NCBI RefSeq assembly: GCF_964204865.1
Contig: NW_027556492.1
Span: 121,380-185,379, forward strand
Direction of reading: 5' to 3'
Origin: Styela clava
Lineage: Eukaryota > Chordata > Ascidiacea > Stolidobranchia > Styelidae
Length of the DNA stretch: 64,000 nt
The translations under genes were made by a program, and so were the position numbers. Position 1 is the first letter of the stretch; every line of letters begins with the position of its first letter. The notes beneath the pieces were generated by a model. The model was not told the DNA's origin. It saw only the letters and a program-made list of their open reading frames with translations, and ran no database searches. This document shows positions 9,178-17,711 of the stretch, in pieces.

Positions 9178-9817
9178 AAAATTTTGAGATTTAAATAAAA
9201 TATTGGCGAAAATTGGCAATGTCGAAAATGTTACTGTAAGCCCTAAACTTGACGGAGTTGGGGCTTACTATGATAAAACATCTAACAGTTTAGTTATATG
9301 TCGATCCTCGGCTAGAGTGACAACATTTTCTATAAAAAAAGATGATAGAGTTGAAGGCTTTGGCGAATTAGTTTTAAATAAAGAGTTTGGAAATCGGCGT
9401 GATGTTGTAGGTCTTATTAATAGAAAGTTTTATGATAAACGCCACGACTTGTTAGAATTTATTAACTACAAAAGAGTTGAAAAAATAATTAAATTGAAAG
9501 ATTTGAAAAAGTATATTGAACAACAGAAAAATATTGATTTTTACACTGATGGTGTGATTATTGAACGTAAATATGCGTTTAAATTCGAAGGACCTAAAAG
9601 TTGTGGAACAATAGATAAAATAACAAAACAAATTGGCAAAAAAACGGGCAAAATTTCTTATATTGCTTGATTAAAACAAAGTATTAAATTGAATGAAATT
9701 ACTGTCAAGAAAGTTAATTTGTCAACTAATAAAAGTAAATATAAAGTGGGTGACCATGTCGTTATTGAATTAAAAGGACAAACGGTTCCTATCATAATAA
9801 AAAAGGAGAATATATAA
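9158..9817 (+). CDS. Minimal DNA ligase, NAD-dependent type (adenylation plus OB domain)
   Basis: 219 aa against about 670 for bacterial LigA. The nucleotidyltransferase motifs are in order: 'KLDG' with the adenylated lysine K30, 'GFGELVL' (67-73), 'DGVIIE' (131-136) and 'AFKFE' (140-144, K142). The end, 'KVGDHVVIELKGQTVPII', matches the OB-domain pattern of LigA (GD-V---AG-VIP). Zinc finger, HhH and BRCT domains are absent. Only six residues separate the last two adenylation motifs and the motif-IV lysine is Glu, so the active site is unusual. A divergent ATP-dependent ligase is the alternative. The ATG at 9158 keeps the full N-terminus. Confidence 0.72.
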
Positions 9818-9818
9818 T

Positions 9819-10442
9819 ATGAATAAATTTATAGTAGTTGAAGGTATTGATTATTCAGGTAAATCAACCTACATAGAAAAATTGAAAAAAAAATATAAGA
9901 AAGAAGGAAAAAGTGTTTATGTGACGCGAGAGCCACGAGGAATTAGTTTTGGCGAATTATTAGCTAAAGAAGTCTTTTTTAATGACAACCTCAAAATTAG
10001 TTCGATCACAAAAGCAATTTTGTTTATTAGTGTCGGTTGAGAATTATATAATAAAGTATTGGCTAAAAAGTTTAAGAAGTATGATATTGTGATTTGTGAT
10101 AGGTATATATTTAGTACGTTTGCTTATCAAGTATTTGGAGGTGATAAAACAATTAATCAAAATCAATTATTGACAATGTACACTTACGCGATGCCAAAAA
10201 ATTATTTACCTCACGAAGTACACTGAGTAGATTGTTCGACTGCCGAAATTTTAAGACGAGTAAAAATTAGATTACCAGCTAATAATTACGACGCAAAATG
10301 TTTAAAGAAAAGTTATGTTAATAAGATTAGAAAAGCCTACAAAGAAACTTTTGAGTTTTTTACGTATAACACTATCTATTTTAAAAAACGTATCGAATGA
10401 AACGTTATTGTGTTTGAAAAGGATGACAAAATTAATGAATAA
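9819..10442 (+). CDS. tmk: Thymidylate kinase (dTMP kinase)
   Basis: 207 aa, normal family length. P-loop 'GIDYSGKST' (9-17), 'TREP' (36-39) and the 'DRY' motif in 'ICDRYIFSTFAYQ'. Phosphorylates dTMP to dTDP. Starts 2 bases after the ligase stop with AAGGAG upstream. With thymidine kinase at 16198 it gives the phage a complete salvage route from thymidine to dTDP, sensible for a very AT-rich genome in a host that salvages nucleosides. TGA at 10038 is Trp. Confidence 0.92.
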
Positions 10443-11010
10443 TATTTTTAAGAGTTTGGCGCAAATGCGCGATTTGAATATGTATGAAACAGATGAGTTG
10501 AAATTGATGCCTATCAATGAGGCAAAAAAATTAAACAAAACTATTATTGTTTTAAATTACAAATTATTTTATAATGACAAAAAAGCTTATGCTGTCGTTT
10601 TGAAGAACACGAACAAGTTTAAATATTTTGAAAGTAACAGTTGGGGCGAAAAAAAATTTTTTGCTAAAAAAACCTTTGTAAAGAACAATAATTTAAAAAT
10701 CAAGTTTAATTGTCTTGACGGTGATTATGGATTTGTAGCGATTGACACGGTGGGTTCGAAAGCCCACTTTGTTAATTGAAATGAAATTTTAGATAGTCAA
10801 GTCCATAAAAAACAAATATATAAAATTAGATTTAGTATTAACTATAATTTTTCAATAGATTTTTTAAACGATTCTTGACGAAAATTTCGAGCAACACATT
10901 CTAATCTATATTTTAAAAATTTTAGAAACGAAGTTGATAGATATATAATAAATTTAAAGTTTGTAAGAACATTTATAAATAACATAAAAGGAGTAAAAGA
11001 AGATGTTTAA
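10435..11010 (+). CDS. Hypothetical protein
   Basis: 191 aa. The ATG at 10435 overlaps the tmk stop, and an in-frame ATG at 10423 is possible. Mostly beta-rich in the first 125 residues and basic helical at the end. TGA codons at 10777 and 10876 are Trp. No family recognised. Confidence 0.72.
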
Positions 11011-11389
11011 AAATAATAAAGAAAATAATGATTTAGGGGTATATAGTGATGATATTGATATTATGTTAGAAGTTGCCAATGAAGTATTTTGTAGAACAGT
11101 ATCGTTAAGTTGAAGTACATGACAAAAAGTTCATGGTTATCAGAGTGCTACCTTAGTAAAACATTCATCAAAAATGAATACGTCTAAATTGTTAAATACT
11201 CGACGAACTATTTTGACATGTAAAGCAATTTGATCACTATCGAAAAATATTTTAAAATTGGAAGATAATGATAAAAATAGAATAAAATGTTATAGAGAAG
11301 GGTTACGTTTTTATGTTACAGTGTGACCACCTACTATGTCATGATATCGAGAATTTAAAGGATTTTTAAAGAAATGAAAAAAAAAATAG
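11003..11389 (+). CDS. Hypothetical protein
   Basis: 128 aa, ribosome site AAGGAG. Unusually rich in Trp, all encoded by TGA (for example 'SLSWSTWQK'). Basic C-terminus ending in a Lys run before a TAG stop. Overlaps the sigma-like gene by 16 bases, so the two are translated together, and a link to transcription control is possible but unproven. Confidence 0.7.
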
Positions 11390-11916
11390 ATATATTATAT
11401 AATAAGTATGTTGAAACAAAAGACAAAAAAATTCTAAATAGAATCAAATATGAGATGATGGATATAGCAAAAAAAACATGTAAAGTTGTTTCACATATAA
11501 AAACAAAAGGTTATAGTGATCCAAAAACAATGTACAGTTTCTGTTTTGAACGGTTTGATAAAATAATAAACGATTATGAACCTACACATAAAACAACGTT
11601 GAGTACATATACTGCTATTTGTCTTTGAAATTATTTAAGAAGTAGACAATATCATAAAAGTTTAGACATTACAAAATCTAGAATTTATACAACACGATCA
11701 TTAGATACTTTTAATAATGACAAATTAAAGTTAGATTTAAAGAGTATTTTAGGCGATACTTTTGATTATAAATTAATATGTGACTATATTGGACTCAATG
11801 GAAAGAAATTAAAAAATAAAGAATTAGCTAAAATATATAATAAACCTTTAGGTTCTATAAAAACAAGACTACGAACTATTGAAAAGGAACTTAGAAAATA
11901 TTTTAAAAATAATTAA
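11374..11916 (+). CDS. RNA polymerase sigma factor-like protein
   Basis: 180 aa, about the size of small ECF-like sigma factors. The C-terminal 'NKELAKIYNKPLGSIKTRLR' (148-167) fits a sigma region 4 helix-turn-helix ('eIA--lg-p-GtVKsRl'). The middle 'YEPTHKTTLSTYTAICLWNYL' region (68-88) resembles region 2, where the DNA-melting helix lies. It is the last gene of the early rightward block, and its stop codon sits inside the 49-bp element (11903-11951) that recurs upstream of the virion operon. A role in switching on late transcription is therefore likely, though inferred. Confidence 0.75.
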
Positions 11917-11951
11917 ATCTTTTTTAGTGTTTTTGTACATATATATATATG
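11903..11951. repeat. 49-bp inverted-repeat element, copy A (candidate late promoter)
   Basis: Perfect reverse complement of 45662-45710. It begins inside the sigma gene's last codons and ends in GTACATATATATATATG. Rightward it points into the hairpin RNA and tRNA array; the other copy points into the virion operon. Sharing by two transcription units suggests a common promoter. Repeated at 58248-58296. Confidence 0.8.
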
Positions 11952-12158
11952 GAGGGTCTCAAAAAACCTCTAGTCCTAAATACATAAAATTTAAGAGTAA
12001 CAAACTCCGCCTTGTTACTAAATTAACTTTTTGACTTTAAACTGTTAGACACGGGTGCGTCTTTAACCACACTACAGTTTGAAAAGGTACTATAACCTTT
12101 TAGTCAAGTCGTGACTTAAACCGACTTAACTACCTCTGTTAACGCGGAGGTGGTTTTT
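11952..12158 (+). ncRNA. Hairpin-rich leader/RNA region before the tRNA array
   Basis: No ORF. Five stem-loops follow each other: 11996-12003/12012-12019 (8 bp), 12039-12045/12074-12080 (7 bp, with an inner AGAC/GTCT stem), 12082-12088/12095-12101 (AAAAGGT/ACCTTTT), 12102-12106/12112-12116, and 12132-12138/12145-12151. The last is followed by GGTTTTT and looks like an intrinsic terminator directly before the first tRNA. The GC content is higher than in flanking genes. It could be a stable phage RNA or a leader with attenuation. It shows no T-box signature. Confidence 0.6.
12132..12158 (+). terminator. Intrinsic terminator-like hairpin before the tRNA array
   Basis: Stem ACCTCTG/CGGAGGT with loop TTAACG, then GG and five T. 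It ends at the first base of the tRNA block, so termination here would have to be partial if the array is read from upstream. Confidence 0.5.
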
Positions 12159-12234
12159 GGGCCTGTAGCTCAATAGGGAGAGCATTTGGTTTGCAATCAA
12201 AAGGCAGTCAGTTCGAATCTGGCCAGGTCCACCA
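12159..12234 (+). tRNA. tRNA-Ala (TGC)
   Basis: 76 nt cloverleaf with encoded CCA. Acceptor GGGCCTG/CAGGTCC, anticodon loop TTTGCAA, T-loop TTCGAAT. Confidence 0.93.
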
Positions 12235-12238
12235 TAAT

Positions 12239-12315
12239 AGAGTGTTAGCTCAGCAAGTAAGAGCGCCTGTATTACAAGCAGGAGGTCAGTGGTTCAAGCC
12301 CACTACACTCTACCA
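12239..12315 (+). tRNA. tRNA-Val (TAC)
   Basis: 77 nt with CCA. Acceptor AGAGTGT/ACACTCT, anticodon loop ATTACAA. Confidence 0.93.
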
Positions 12316-12321
12316 TTTTTT

Positions 12322-12398
12322 GCTGGTTTAGCTTAATTTGGCAAAGCACCCGTCTTGTAAACGGACGAGTAAAGGTTCGAGGCCTTTAACCAGCACCA
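12322..12398 (+). tRNA. tRNA-Thr (TGT)
   Basis: 77 nt with CCA. Acceptor GCTGGTT/AACCAGC, anticodon loop CTTGTAA. The outermost anticodon-stem pair is C-A. Confidence 0.92.
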
Positions 12399-12401
12399 TA
12401 T

Positions 12402-12477
12402 AGAGCTATAGCTTAGTGGTTACAGCGCACGCCCTATAAGCGTGAGATCTTGGGTTCGATCCCCAATAGCTCTACCA
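12402..12477 (+). tRNA. tRNA-Ile (TAT) with C33
   Basis: 76 nt with CCA. Acceptor AGAGCTA/TAGCTCT, anticodon stem CACGC/GCGTG, loop CCTATAA. Position 33 is C instead of the near-universal T. It reads ATA, a frequent codon here, without needing lysidine modification. Confidence 0.88.
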
Positions 12478-12480
12478 TTT

Positions 12481-12556
12481 GGATCTGTGGTGTAATGGAT
12501 AACATGCCTCTCTGTCTAAGAGAAGATAGCGAGTTCGATTCTCGTCAGGTCCGCCA
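12481..12556 (+). tRNA. tRNA-Asp (GTC)
   Basis: 76 nt with CCA. Acceptor GGATCTG/CAGGTCC, discriminator G, anticodon loop CTGTCTA. Confidence 0.9.
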
Positions 12557-12557
12557 C

Positions 12558-12643
12558 GGAGGAGTAGCGAAGTGGTTAAACGCGTCTGACTGTAAATCAG
12601 ATTCTTTTTAGATACGGGAGTTCGAATCTCTTTTCCTCCACCA
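12558..12643 (+). tRNA. tRNA-Tyr (GTA)
   Basis: 86 nt with long variable arm and CCA. Acceptor GGAGGAG/TTCCTCC, anticodon stem TCTGA/TCAGA, loop CTGTAAA. Confidence 0.93.
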
Positions 12644-12647
12644 TTAT

Positions 12648-12723
12648 CGGAAAGTAGCTTAGATGGAAAAGCACTCGGTTTGGGTCCGAGAGATCATAGG
12701 TTCAAATCCTCTCTTTCCGACCA
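12648..12723 (+). tRNA. tRNA-Pro (TGG)
   Basis: 76 nt with CCA. Acceptor CGGAAAG/CTTTCCG, anticodon stem CTCGG/CCGAG, loop TTTGGGT. Confidence 0.93.
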
Positions 12724-12727
12724 TTTT

Positions 12728-12818
12728 GGAGCGATACCCAAGCTGGTTTAAGGGGACTCATTGCTAATGAGTTAGGTTAGTTTCTGACGCATGGGTTCGA
12801 ATCCCATTTGCTCCGCCA
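12728..12818 (+). tRNA. tRNA-Ser (GCT)
   Basis: 91 nt class II tRNA with long variable arm and CCA. Acceptor GGAGCGA/TTGCTCC, discriminator G, anticodon stem ACTCA/TGAGT, loop TTGCTAA. Confidence 0.92.
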
Positions 12819-12819
12819 C

Positions 12820-12896
12820 GCCCGATTAGCTCAGTTGGTTAGAGCGATTGCCCGTTAAGCAAGAGGTCACAAGTTCGAATCCTGTATTGGGCGCCA
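12820..12896 (+). tRNA. tRNA-Asn (GTT) with C33
   Basis: 77 nt with CCA. Acceptor GCCCGAT/ATTGGGC, discriminator G, loop CCGTTAA, so position 33 is C rather than T, as in the Ile tRNA of this array. Confidence 0.9.
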
Positions 12897-12897
12897 C

Positions 12898-12973
12898 GCC
12901 TTGTTAACTCAAACGGTAGAGTAGTTGCCTTTTAAGCAAACGGTTAAAGGTTCGAGTCCTTTACGAGGCACCA
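12898..12973 (+). tRNA. tRNA-Lys (TTT)
   Basis: 76 nt with CCA. Acceptor GCCTTGT/ACGAGGC, anticodon loop CTTTTAA. Confidence 0.92.
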
Positions 12974-12978
12974 TTTTT

Positions 12979-13055
12979 GCCCACGTAGCTCAATTGATCA
13001 GAGTAAGGGTGTTCTAAGCCCTAGGTTGAAGGTTTGAATCCTTCCGTGGGTACCA
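12979..13055 (+). tRNA. tRNA-Arg (TCT)
   Basis: 77 nt with CCA. Acceptor GCCCACG/CGTGGGT (first pair G-T), anticodon stem AGGGT/GCCCT, loop GTTCTAA. Confidence 0.91.
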
Positions 13056-13190
13056 TTTTATTTATCTGGTCCAAAAATCCAAGGACCAGCTCTACAGACT
13101 CAAGGCTAGTCAAAGGTAGCACTATATTAGTGTAAGCCTAGTTTGCCACCACTGTCTCTACAGACCATTTTGACATGTGGTAAACGTTTC
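13056..13190 (+). ncRNA. Structured segment inside the tRNA array
   Basis: 135 bases without tRNA or ORF. Stem CTGGTCC/GGACCAG at 13066-13072/13083-13089. A nested structure AGGCT/AGCCT (13103-13107/13135-13139) encloses CACTA/TAGTG. A long imperfect stem joins ACCACTGTC (13148-13156) to GACATGTGGT (13172-13181). The 10-mer CTCTACAGAC occurs twice (13090 and 13156). It does not fold as a tRNA. A small phage RNA processed out of the tRNA transcript is possible. Confidence 0.5.
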
Positions 13191-13264
13191 GCAGATGTAG
13201 TTTAGTGGTAGAACCTCAGATTTCCAATCTGATTGCGGGAGTTCAATTCTCCCCATCTGCTCCA
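13191..13264 (+). tRNA. tRNA-Gly (TCC)
   Basis: 74 nt with CCA. Acceptor GCAGATG/CATCTGC, discriminator T, anticodon stem TCAGA/TCTGA, loop TTTCCAA. Confidence 0.93.
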
Positions 13265-13271
13265 ATATTTC

Positions 13272-13291
13272 AATGTCATTTTTGACATTTT
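13272..13291 (+). terminator. Hairpin after the tRNA array, possible terminator
   Basis: AATGTCA/TGACATT stem with a TTTT loop and a short T run. Two more small stems follow (13302-13306/13312-13316 and 13333-13337/13351-13355) before the next gene. Confidence 0.45.
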
Positions 13292-13374
13292 CAGGAACAA
13301 CGACGTCTATAACGTCAGATTCCAAATGTGCCGAGCATCACAATTTAAACTGCTCATTATTTGAGGTGATCAAA

Positions 13375-13671
13375 ATGAAAACGATATGCGTCAAAAGAAA
13401 CATGACTCAAAGTGAAAAACTTTTAGTTTTAAGACAGAAGAGGCTAGTTTTAATATCACAAATAAAACACGTCAAACTTCTTTTTTTCTTATGTTTGTTT
13501 GTAATAATCATACCTTACTATTTATATGTAAAGTGTTATCGAAACGTGAAAATTATAAACAAAATAAAAAAAATTAATACTAAAATAGTAGAGCGAGGTG
13601 GGTACGAAACTAGCGTACAAAAATTATATAATCCTCATACTACGAAAATCCCTTGAAAAAGTCATAGTTAA
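13375..13671 (+). CDS. Small basic membrane protein
   Basis: 98 aa. The start is chosen at 13375 because GAGGTGAT lies 7 bases upstream; the frame is open further 5' across the hairpins but without a ribosome site. Basic N-terminal helix, one hydrophobic segment at about 35-52 rich in Phe/Leu/Ile, then a basic cytosolic tail. TGA at 13654 is Trp. Function unknown. Confidence 0.65.
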
Positions 13672-13685
13672 ATAATAATATTACT

Positions 13686-13766
13686 ATGGACAGAGAAAAA
13701 AAGAAAAAGAAGATTGAAGACGAAAATGATATCGCTGATGTTGTTATTGTTTCAGTTTTTATATAA
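13686..13766 (+). CDS. Possible micro-protein
   Basis: 26 codons starting with a Lys-rich run and ending hydrophobic. No clear ribosome site, but it exactly fills the space before the next ATG. Weak evidence. Confidence 0.3.
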   Translation: MDREKKKKKIEDENDIADVVIVSVFI

Positions 13767-14066
13767 ATGACAAATGAAGAAAAACGAATGTATGATTGAT
13801 ACATTTGATCAGTTTCAACAATGATACAAAAAAATATGATTGATTTAAGAACTCTAAAAAATCAAGTAAAAGAGTTAAGATATATGTTAATGGCTGATTT
13901 TGAAGGACCACCTCCACATTGAGAGTCTGAATATGTGAATCCACGATATTTCACAATCTTAGAAATTGTAAAAAAGAAAGAAGAGGCTATGCAGTATGGT
14001 GTTGATAATTACGACAAAATAAAACAAGGTAAAAAAATGAAAGAAAAATGAGATGACAACAGATAA
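13767..14066 (+). CDS. Hypothetical protein
   Basis: 99 aa, ATG one base after an upstream stop. Several TGA Trp codons near the N-terminus. Helical, charged, with a Gly-Pro-Pro-Pro turn around residue 47. No family recognised. Confidence 0.65.
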
Positions 14067-14090
14067 GATTACATCTTAGGAGAAAAAAAT

Positions 14091-14405
14091 ATGTTATATA
14101 GAATAGAAAAATATGATATGATTCATAGAGATTGAGCAAAACACGCAACATCACAAATATATAATGATTATGTTAAATATTGTGAAATATTAATAGAAAA
14201 AGATGACTTACAATTAGAAGATCTTAAAGAATCATTAGATTTAGTTAAATACTCTATATTGAATTTGACAGAAACAATTTTAAAATGTATAAAAGAAGGG
14301 CAATCAATTATGCCACACAACAGTCTTTTAGAACATAAAATTGAAATTAAAACAGCTTTAGAATATTGTATTAAAAATTTTAATAATATTAAGGAGGTTT
14401 GATAA
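14091..14405 (+). CDS. Helical protein, paralogue family member
   Basis: 104 aa, ribosome site TAGGAG. The segment 'YCEILIEKDDLQLEDLKESL' and C-terminal 'ALEYCIKNFNNIK' align with the proteins at 3853, 14408 and 15254. Forms a tight cluster with its paralogues, pointing to local duplication. No known function. A free cysteine in the C-terminal helix is conserved. Confidence 0.75.
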
Positions 14406-14407
14406 TA

Positions 14408-14611
14408 ATGTTGACAGATGCGCAAGCTAAAGAAGACATGAAGTTTTTAACAGAAAAAGGAAAAGTGGAGTTACTCACCATTAAACATTGAGTAGAAGAA
14501 AAAGATTTTAAGTTAAAAAAATTGTTACAATTATCACTTAGAGTTGAAGAAACAAATAAAGCAATAAAATATTGTATTAAAAATTATAATAAAATAAAGG
14601 AGAAAAAATAA
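14408..14611 (+). CDS. Short helical protein, paralogue family member
   Basis: 67 aa, ribosome site AAGGAGGT. Shares the C-terminal 'AIKYCIKNYNKIK' with its neighbours but is shorter at the N-terminus. Stop overlaps the next ATG. Confidence 0.72.
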
Positions 14612-15264
14612 TGAAAACAACAAATGAAAAATTAATAGGAACTATAATGACATTACTAATAGAAGAAGATGGGCTAAGTTGAACTAAACAGTTAACAGAC
14701 AAACAAATTGATTTAATCAAAAAATATATACCACAATATGATCCAAAAAAAATATACAAACAATTTGATACTTTTGTATATAAAGATGTAGTTTGTGTTG
14801 TAGAAACATATGATCTAGGTTATATGTGAGCGTATCCTTTACTAAAGAATAGCGCTGAAAAATATAGTAGCGCAGGTGATGGAACATTAATTAAACTTTA
14901 TGATGAGTATGATTCAACATTACCAAAACCTTTTAACAAACTAGATGCTAATTTAAATTTGGAATATATGAATTCGATTTATAACTGAATTGGAGATGGC
15001 GCACCTGAATCTTTAAAATTTAAATATATTAACACAAAAAAAACATTTAAAAAGTTAGATACTATACATGAAAGTCATAAAATTTTAGGTGTGGCATTTA
15101 GTAAAGTAATCGACGTTTATTTGAAACCAATTTTAGAACGTATTGAAAAACTTGAAAAAAAAGTAGAAGATTTACCAACACGTGCCGTAATTGGAGACTG
15201 CTTATATCCAATAGGTAAACGTATTGAAAAACTCGAAGACAAGGTTAAGAATAATGACAAATAA
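14611..15264 (+). CDS. Hypothetical protein with C-terminal coiled-coil repeats
   Basis: 217 aa, AAGGAGAAA upstream. N-terminal alpha/beta part of about 150 residues, then two similar short segments, 'ILERIEKLEKKVEDL' and 'IGKRIEKLEDKVKNN', that look like trimeric or dimeric coiled coils. Could form an oligomeric adhesin-like or regulatory protein. Not recognised. Confidence 0.72.
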
Positions 15265-15523
15265 TGATATATATAAAAAATTTATCAAACATGTTTCAGT
15301 ATTAGTGATAAATAATTTAATTAATTTAGAAAATTTAAAAGATATGTTGACTATAACAAAAAATGAAATATTAGAACGTTCAGAAGAAATTATTAAAAAG
15401 ATGTACCGCAGAGAATGAGGAGAAATAACTTTCAACGAAGAAATACAATTAGAATGTATTATGATTAAAAAAGCATTGGAACATTGTATCAAAAATTTCG
15501 ATAAAATCAAAGGAGAAAAATAA
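15254..15523 (+). CDS. Helical protein, paralogue family member
   Basis: 89 aa. The ATG at 15254 overlaps the previous gene. Pattern 'INLENLKDML...ALEHCIKNFDKIK' follows that of the proteins at 3853 and 14091. TGA at 15416 is Trp. Function unknown. Confidence 0.72.
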
Positions 15524-15891
15524 TGATTAGAGATTGAGAATGAGAATATAGCGAAAGAGAAAAATATTTAGAAAAAAATAGAAGATTTGTATTATCAAGT
15601 AATGATAGATTTTATAATAGTAACGATGAATCAGATTATAGAATTATAGAAGACTTGATAATATATGAAATATATAATAAACATATGACTATTAAAGATC
15701 TTAAAAAATTATTTTATGAATATAGCACGCGAGAGTTTGAAGAAAAAAGAAACCATTTTAAAAAATTTCAAATTACATCATTAGAAAGTGTACGACAAAT
15801 AGGTATAATTACTCGACATTGTGAAGCTATGAAGAATTTATTAAGTTTTCATATTATTAAACAAGAAGAAAAAAAGGAGAAAAAAGAATAA
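15523..15891 (+). CDS. Hypothetical helical protein, distant paralogue
   Basis: 122 aa, AAGGAGAAA upstream and TAATG overlaps at both ends. A 'MTIKDLKKLFYEYSTREFEEKR' style helix and a C-terminal 'HCEAMKNLL' keep the helical plan and the cysteine position of the nearby family, but similarity is weaker. Lys/Glu-rich tail. Confidence 0.65.
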
Positions 15892-16196
15892 TGTATTACG
15901 ACCCAGAAACAGATGTAACAACATCACCAAATATTGATCGTGAAGATTCACCATGAAAAATAGAATTAGAAAGATTTTATAATGAAAATAAAGAATTAAA
16001 AGAAAAAAATAAAGAATTAGAAGAAAAAAATGAAGATTTGAAGTTTGAGATGTACTGTATGAAAATGAACAGATGTCCAAATATAATACGCCATTATAGA
16101 TATTATAGTCGTTGTTGTAAGGATACTTGTTTTAGTTTACGAAAAGATCCTCATTTTAAACGATATTATAAATGTCGTTGCTGAACGGTCAACTAA
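15891..16196 (+). CDS. Coiled-coil protein with cysteine cluster
   Basis: 101 aa. An N-terminal disordered acidic part, a short Lys/Glu coiled coil (about 28-55), then cysteines arranged as C, CC, C, C, C within about 62-97, probably a zinc-binding module. Coupled to the paralogue upstream by TAATG and followed by thymidine kinase after one base. No family recognised. Confidence 0.68.
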
Positions 16197-16197
16197 A

Positions 16198-16797
16198 ATG
16201 TTAGATTTCAGAGGACAAAATTTATACAACTTAGGGCCAATTTTTTTAGTTACTGGCCCTATGTTTGCCGGAAAAACGGCTTGAGTACAAAGAAAATTAA
16301 TTGAATGAGAGTGTGAAGACGCACCTATTTTTCAACGTGAAGATACTATTAGAAAAGAAAGACAGATTGAAAATGTGATTCCATATAAAAATAACGTTGA
16401 TTTAAAATCGAAATTAGACGAAGTTCTTAATAAAATTTTAAATAAAAAGTTACCCCAAATCATCGTTTTTGAAGAATGTCATTTCTTGCCTCTTGAATTC
16501 TTTAACGATATTGACAAATTAATCAGCTGAGGTATTGTATTGTTATTTTGTGGTCTTAGATTACTTAATAATGATGTACGCCGTTTCATGATGAAAACAT
16601 TAGAAGGAAAAGCAGATTTTATTGTCAATTTAGAAGGTACTGATTTTTGCTCATCATGTGAAGATATGCCAGATTACTCTTTGTCATATCGAAAATCAAC
16701 TAAATCAACAAGCTATGTTGGTGGATCAGACACTTACCAAGCATTATGCATGAAATGTTTCATAAAAAAAGAAAAATATAAGGAGAAAAATATATAA
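16198..16797 (+). CDS. tdk: Thymidine kinase
   Basis: 199 aa, standard length. P-loop 'GPMFAGKT' (20-27), Walker-B-like 'VFEECHFL' (90-97, with Glu-Glu instead of Asp-Glu), a lasso-region 'YVGGSDTY' (173-180) and zinc cysteines C151, C154, C184, C187. Phosphorylates thymidine to dTMP, which the phage thymidylate kinase at 9819 can use. TGA codons are Trp. No strong ribosome site; it begins one base after the upstream stop, so re-initiation is likely. Confidence 0.93.
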
Positions 16798-16799
16798 AA

Positions 16800-17711
16800 A
16801 TGAATATGAACGAAAATAATAATATCGAACAAAATAACGCACTAAAAAATATCGAGTATTATATGTGACAAAATATTTTTAAAGGTGCTTATACTGGAGT
16901 TTCATTACTCTCAATACCAAAAGTTTTTGATTTCGATTTTAAAAAAATGTATCAAGACAAACCAAAAAAAGGTAAAAAAGAAAAGGATTCAGATTTTAAC
17001 AATAGAAAAGTACAAGTTACAAATTACAATCAAGTTGTAAAAAGTTATATTAGTACTCACGAAAAAATAATTAAAGATTTTAAAGTATCATTGAAAACAT
17101 TAAATCCACTAATTTTGACTGAAATCTTAAAAAAAATAAATGATGGAATTGTGTCTTGATATACAATTAATAAATTAGATTTCAAAGTAACAATTAACGA
17201 CTTACCTCGTTTGTATGGAATAACTTATGATAAAGAAAATTTCTTAAAAATCATGGGTGAATTATTTAATAAAGATATCAAATATAGTATTAATGAAGAA
17301 AAAATTGATATTGAACTTTCAAATGAGTATAAAATTCCAACAAATGAAAAAATGACATGAATTAAAAAAAAAGTAACAATTTCAAAAAAAGACTTTGATA
17401 ATTTAGTTCAAGGACCTTCTCACATAAATTTTATTCACAATCTTTTTGAAGTGTTTAAAGGAGTTGTGTTATTTGACATTATAATTAGCGCAAAACCTCA
17501 TTTAACAACAGCTGAAAAAATTAGTGACGATTTAGAAATTGACTACATTTTTGAAATTATTGGAGCACAAACAAGTAAAAAAATTAATGAAAATAGAATT
17601 TTGATGGCTGAATATAAATATACACAAGCACAATCAACAATTCATAAAATGGACAAATTAGTAGCTAAGAAAAAAGAATTAGAAAAAAAAAATAAGGAGA
17701 ACAAAAAATAA
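16800..17711 (+). CDS. Hypothetical protein preceding the SSB-like protein
   Basis: 303 aa. N-terminal Asn-rich leader, alpha/beta body and a Lys/Glu-rich helical C-terminus (about 265-303). It lies directly upstream of the Q/N-rich SSB-like gene (TAATG overlap) within the replication block, so a role in recombination or single-strand annealing is plausible but not shown by any motif I can see. Confidence 0.75.

Larger units (their letters stand above)
1..17655. repeat. First copy of the overlapping part of a 46,345-bp genome unit
   Basis: Every gene and tRNA from 9 to 17655 is found again exactly 46,345 bases further on, with no insertion or deletion seen. The simplest reading is that the window runs about 1.38 times round a circular map or concatemer. 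A true 17.7-kb terminal duplication cannot be excluded. The only differences noticed lie between 1318 and 1860. Confidence 0.95.

Noticed and set aside
12159-13264. A suppressor or Trp tRNA (TCA or CCA anticodon)
   Set aside because: Each of the twelve tRNAs was read individually and none has this anticodon.
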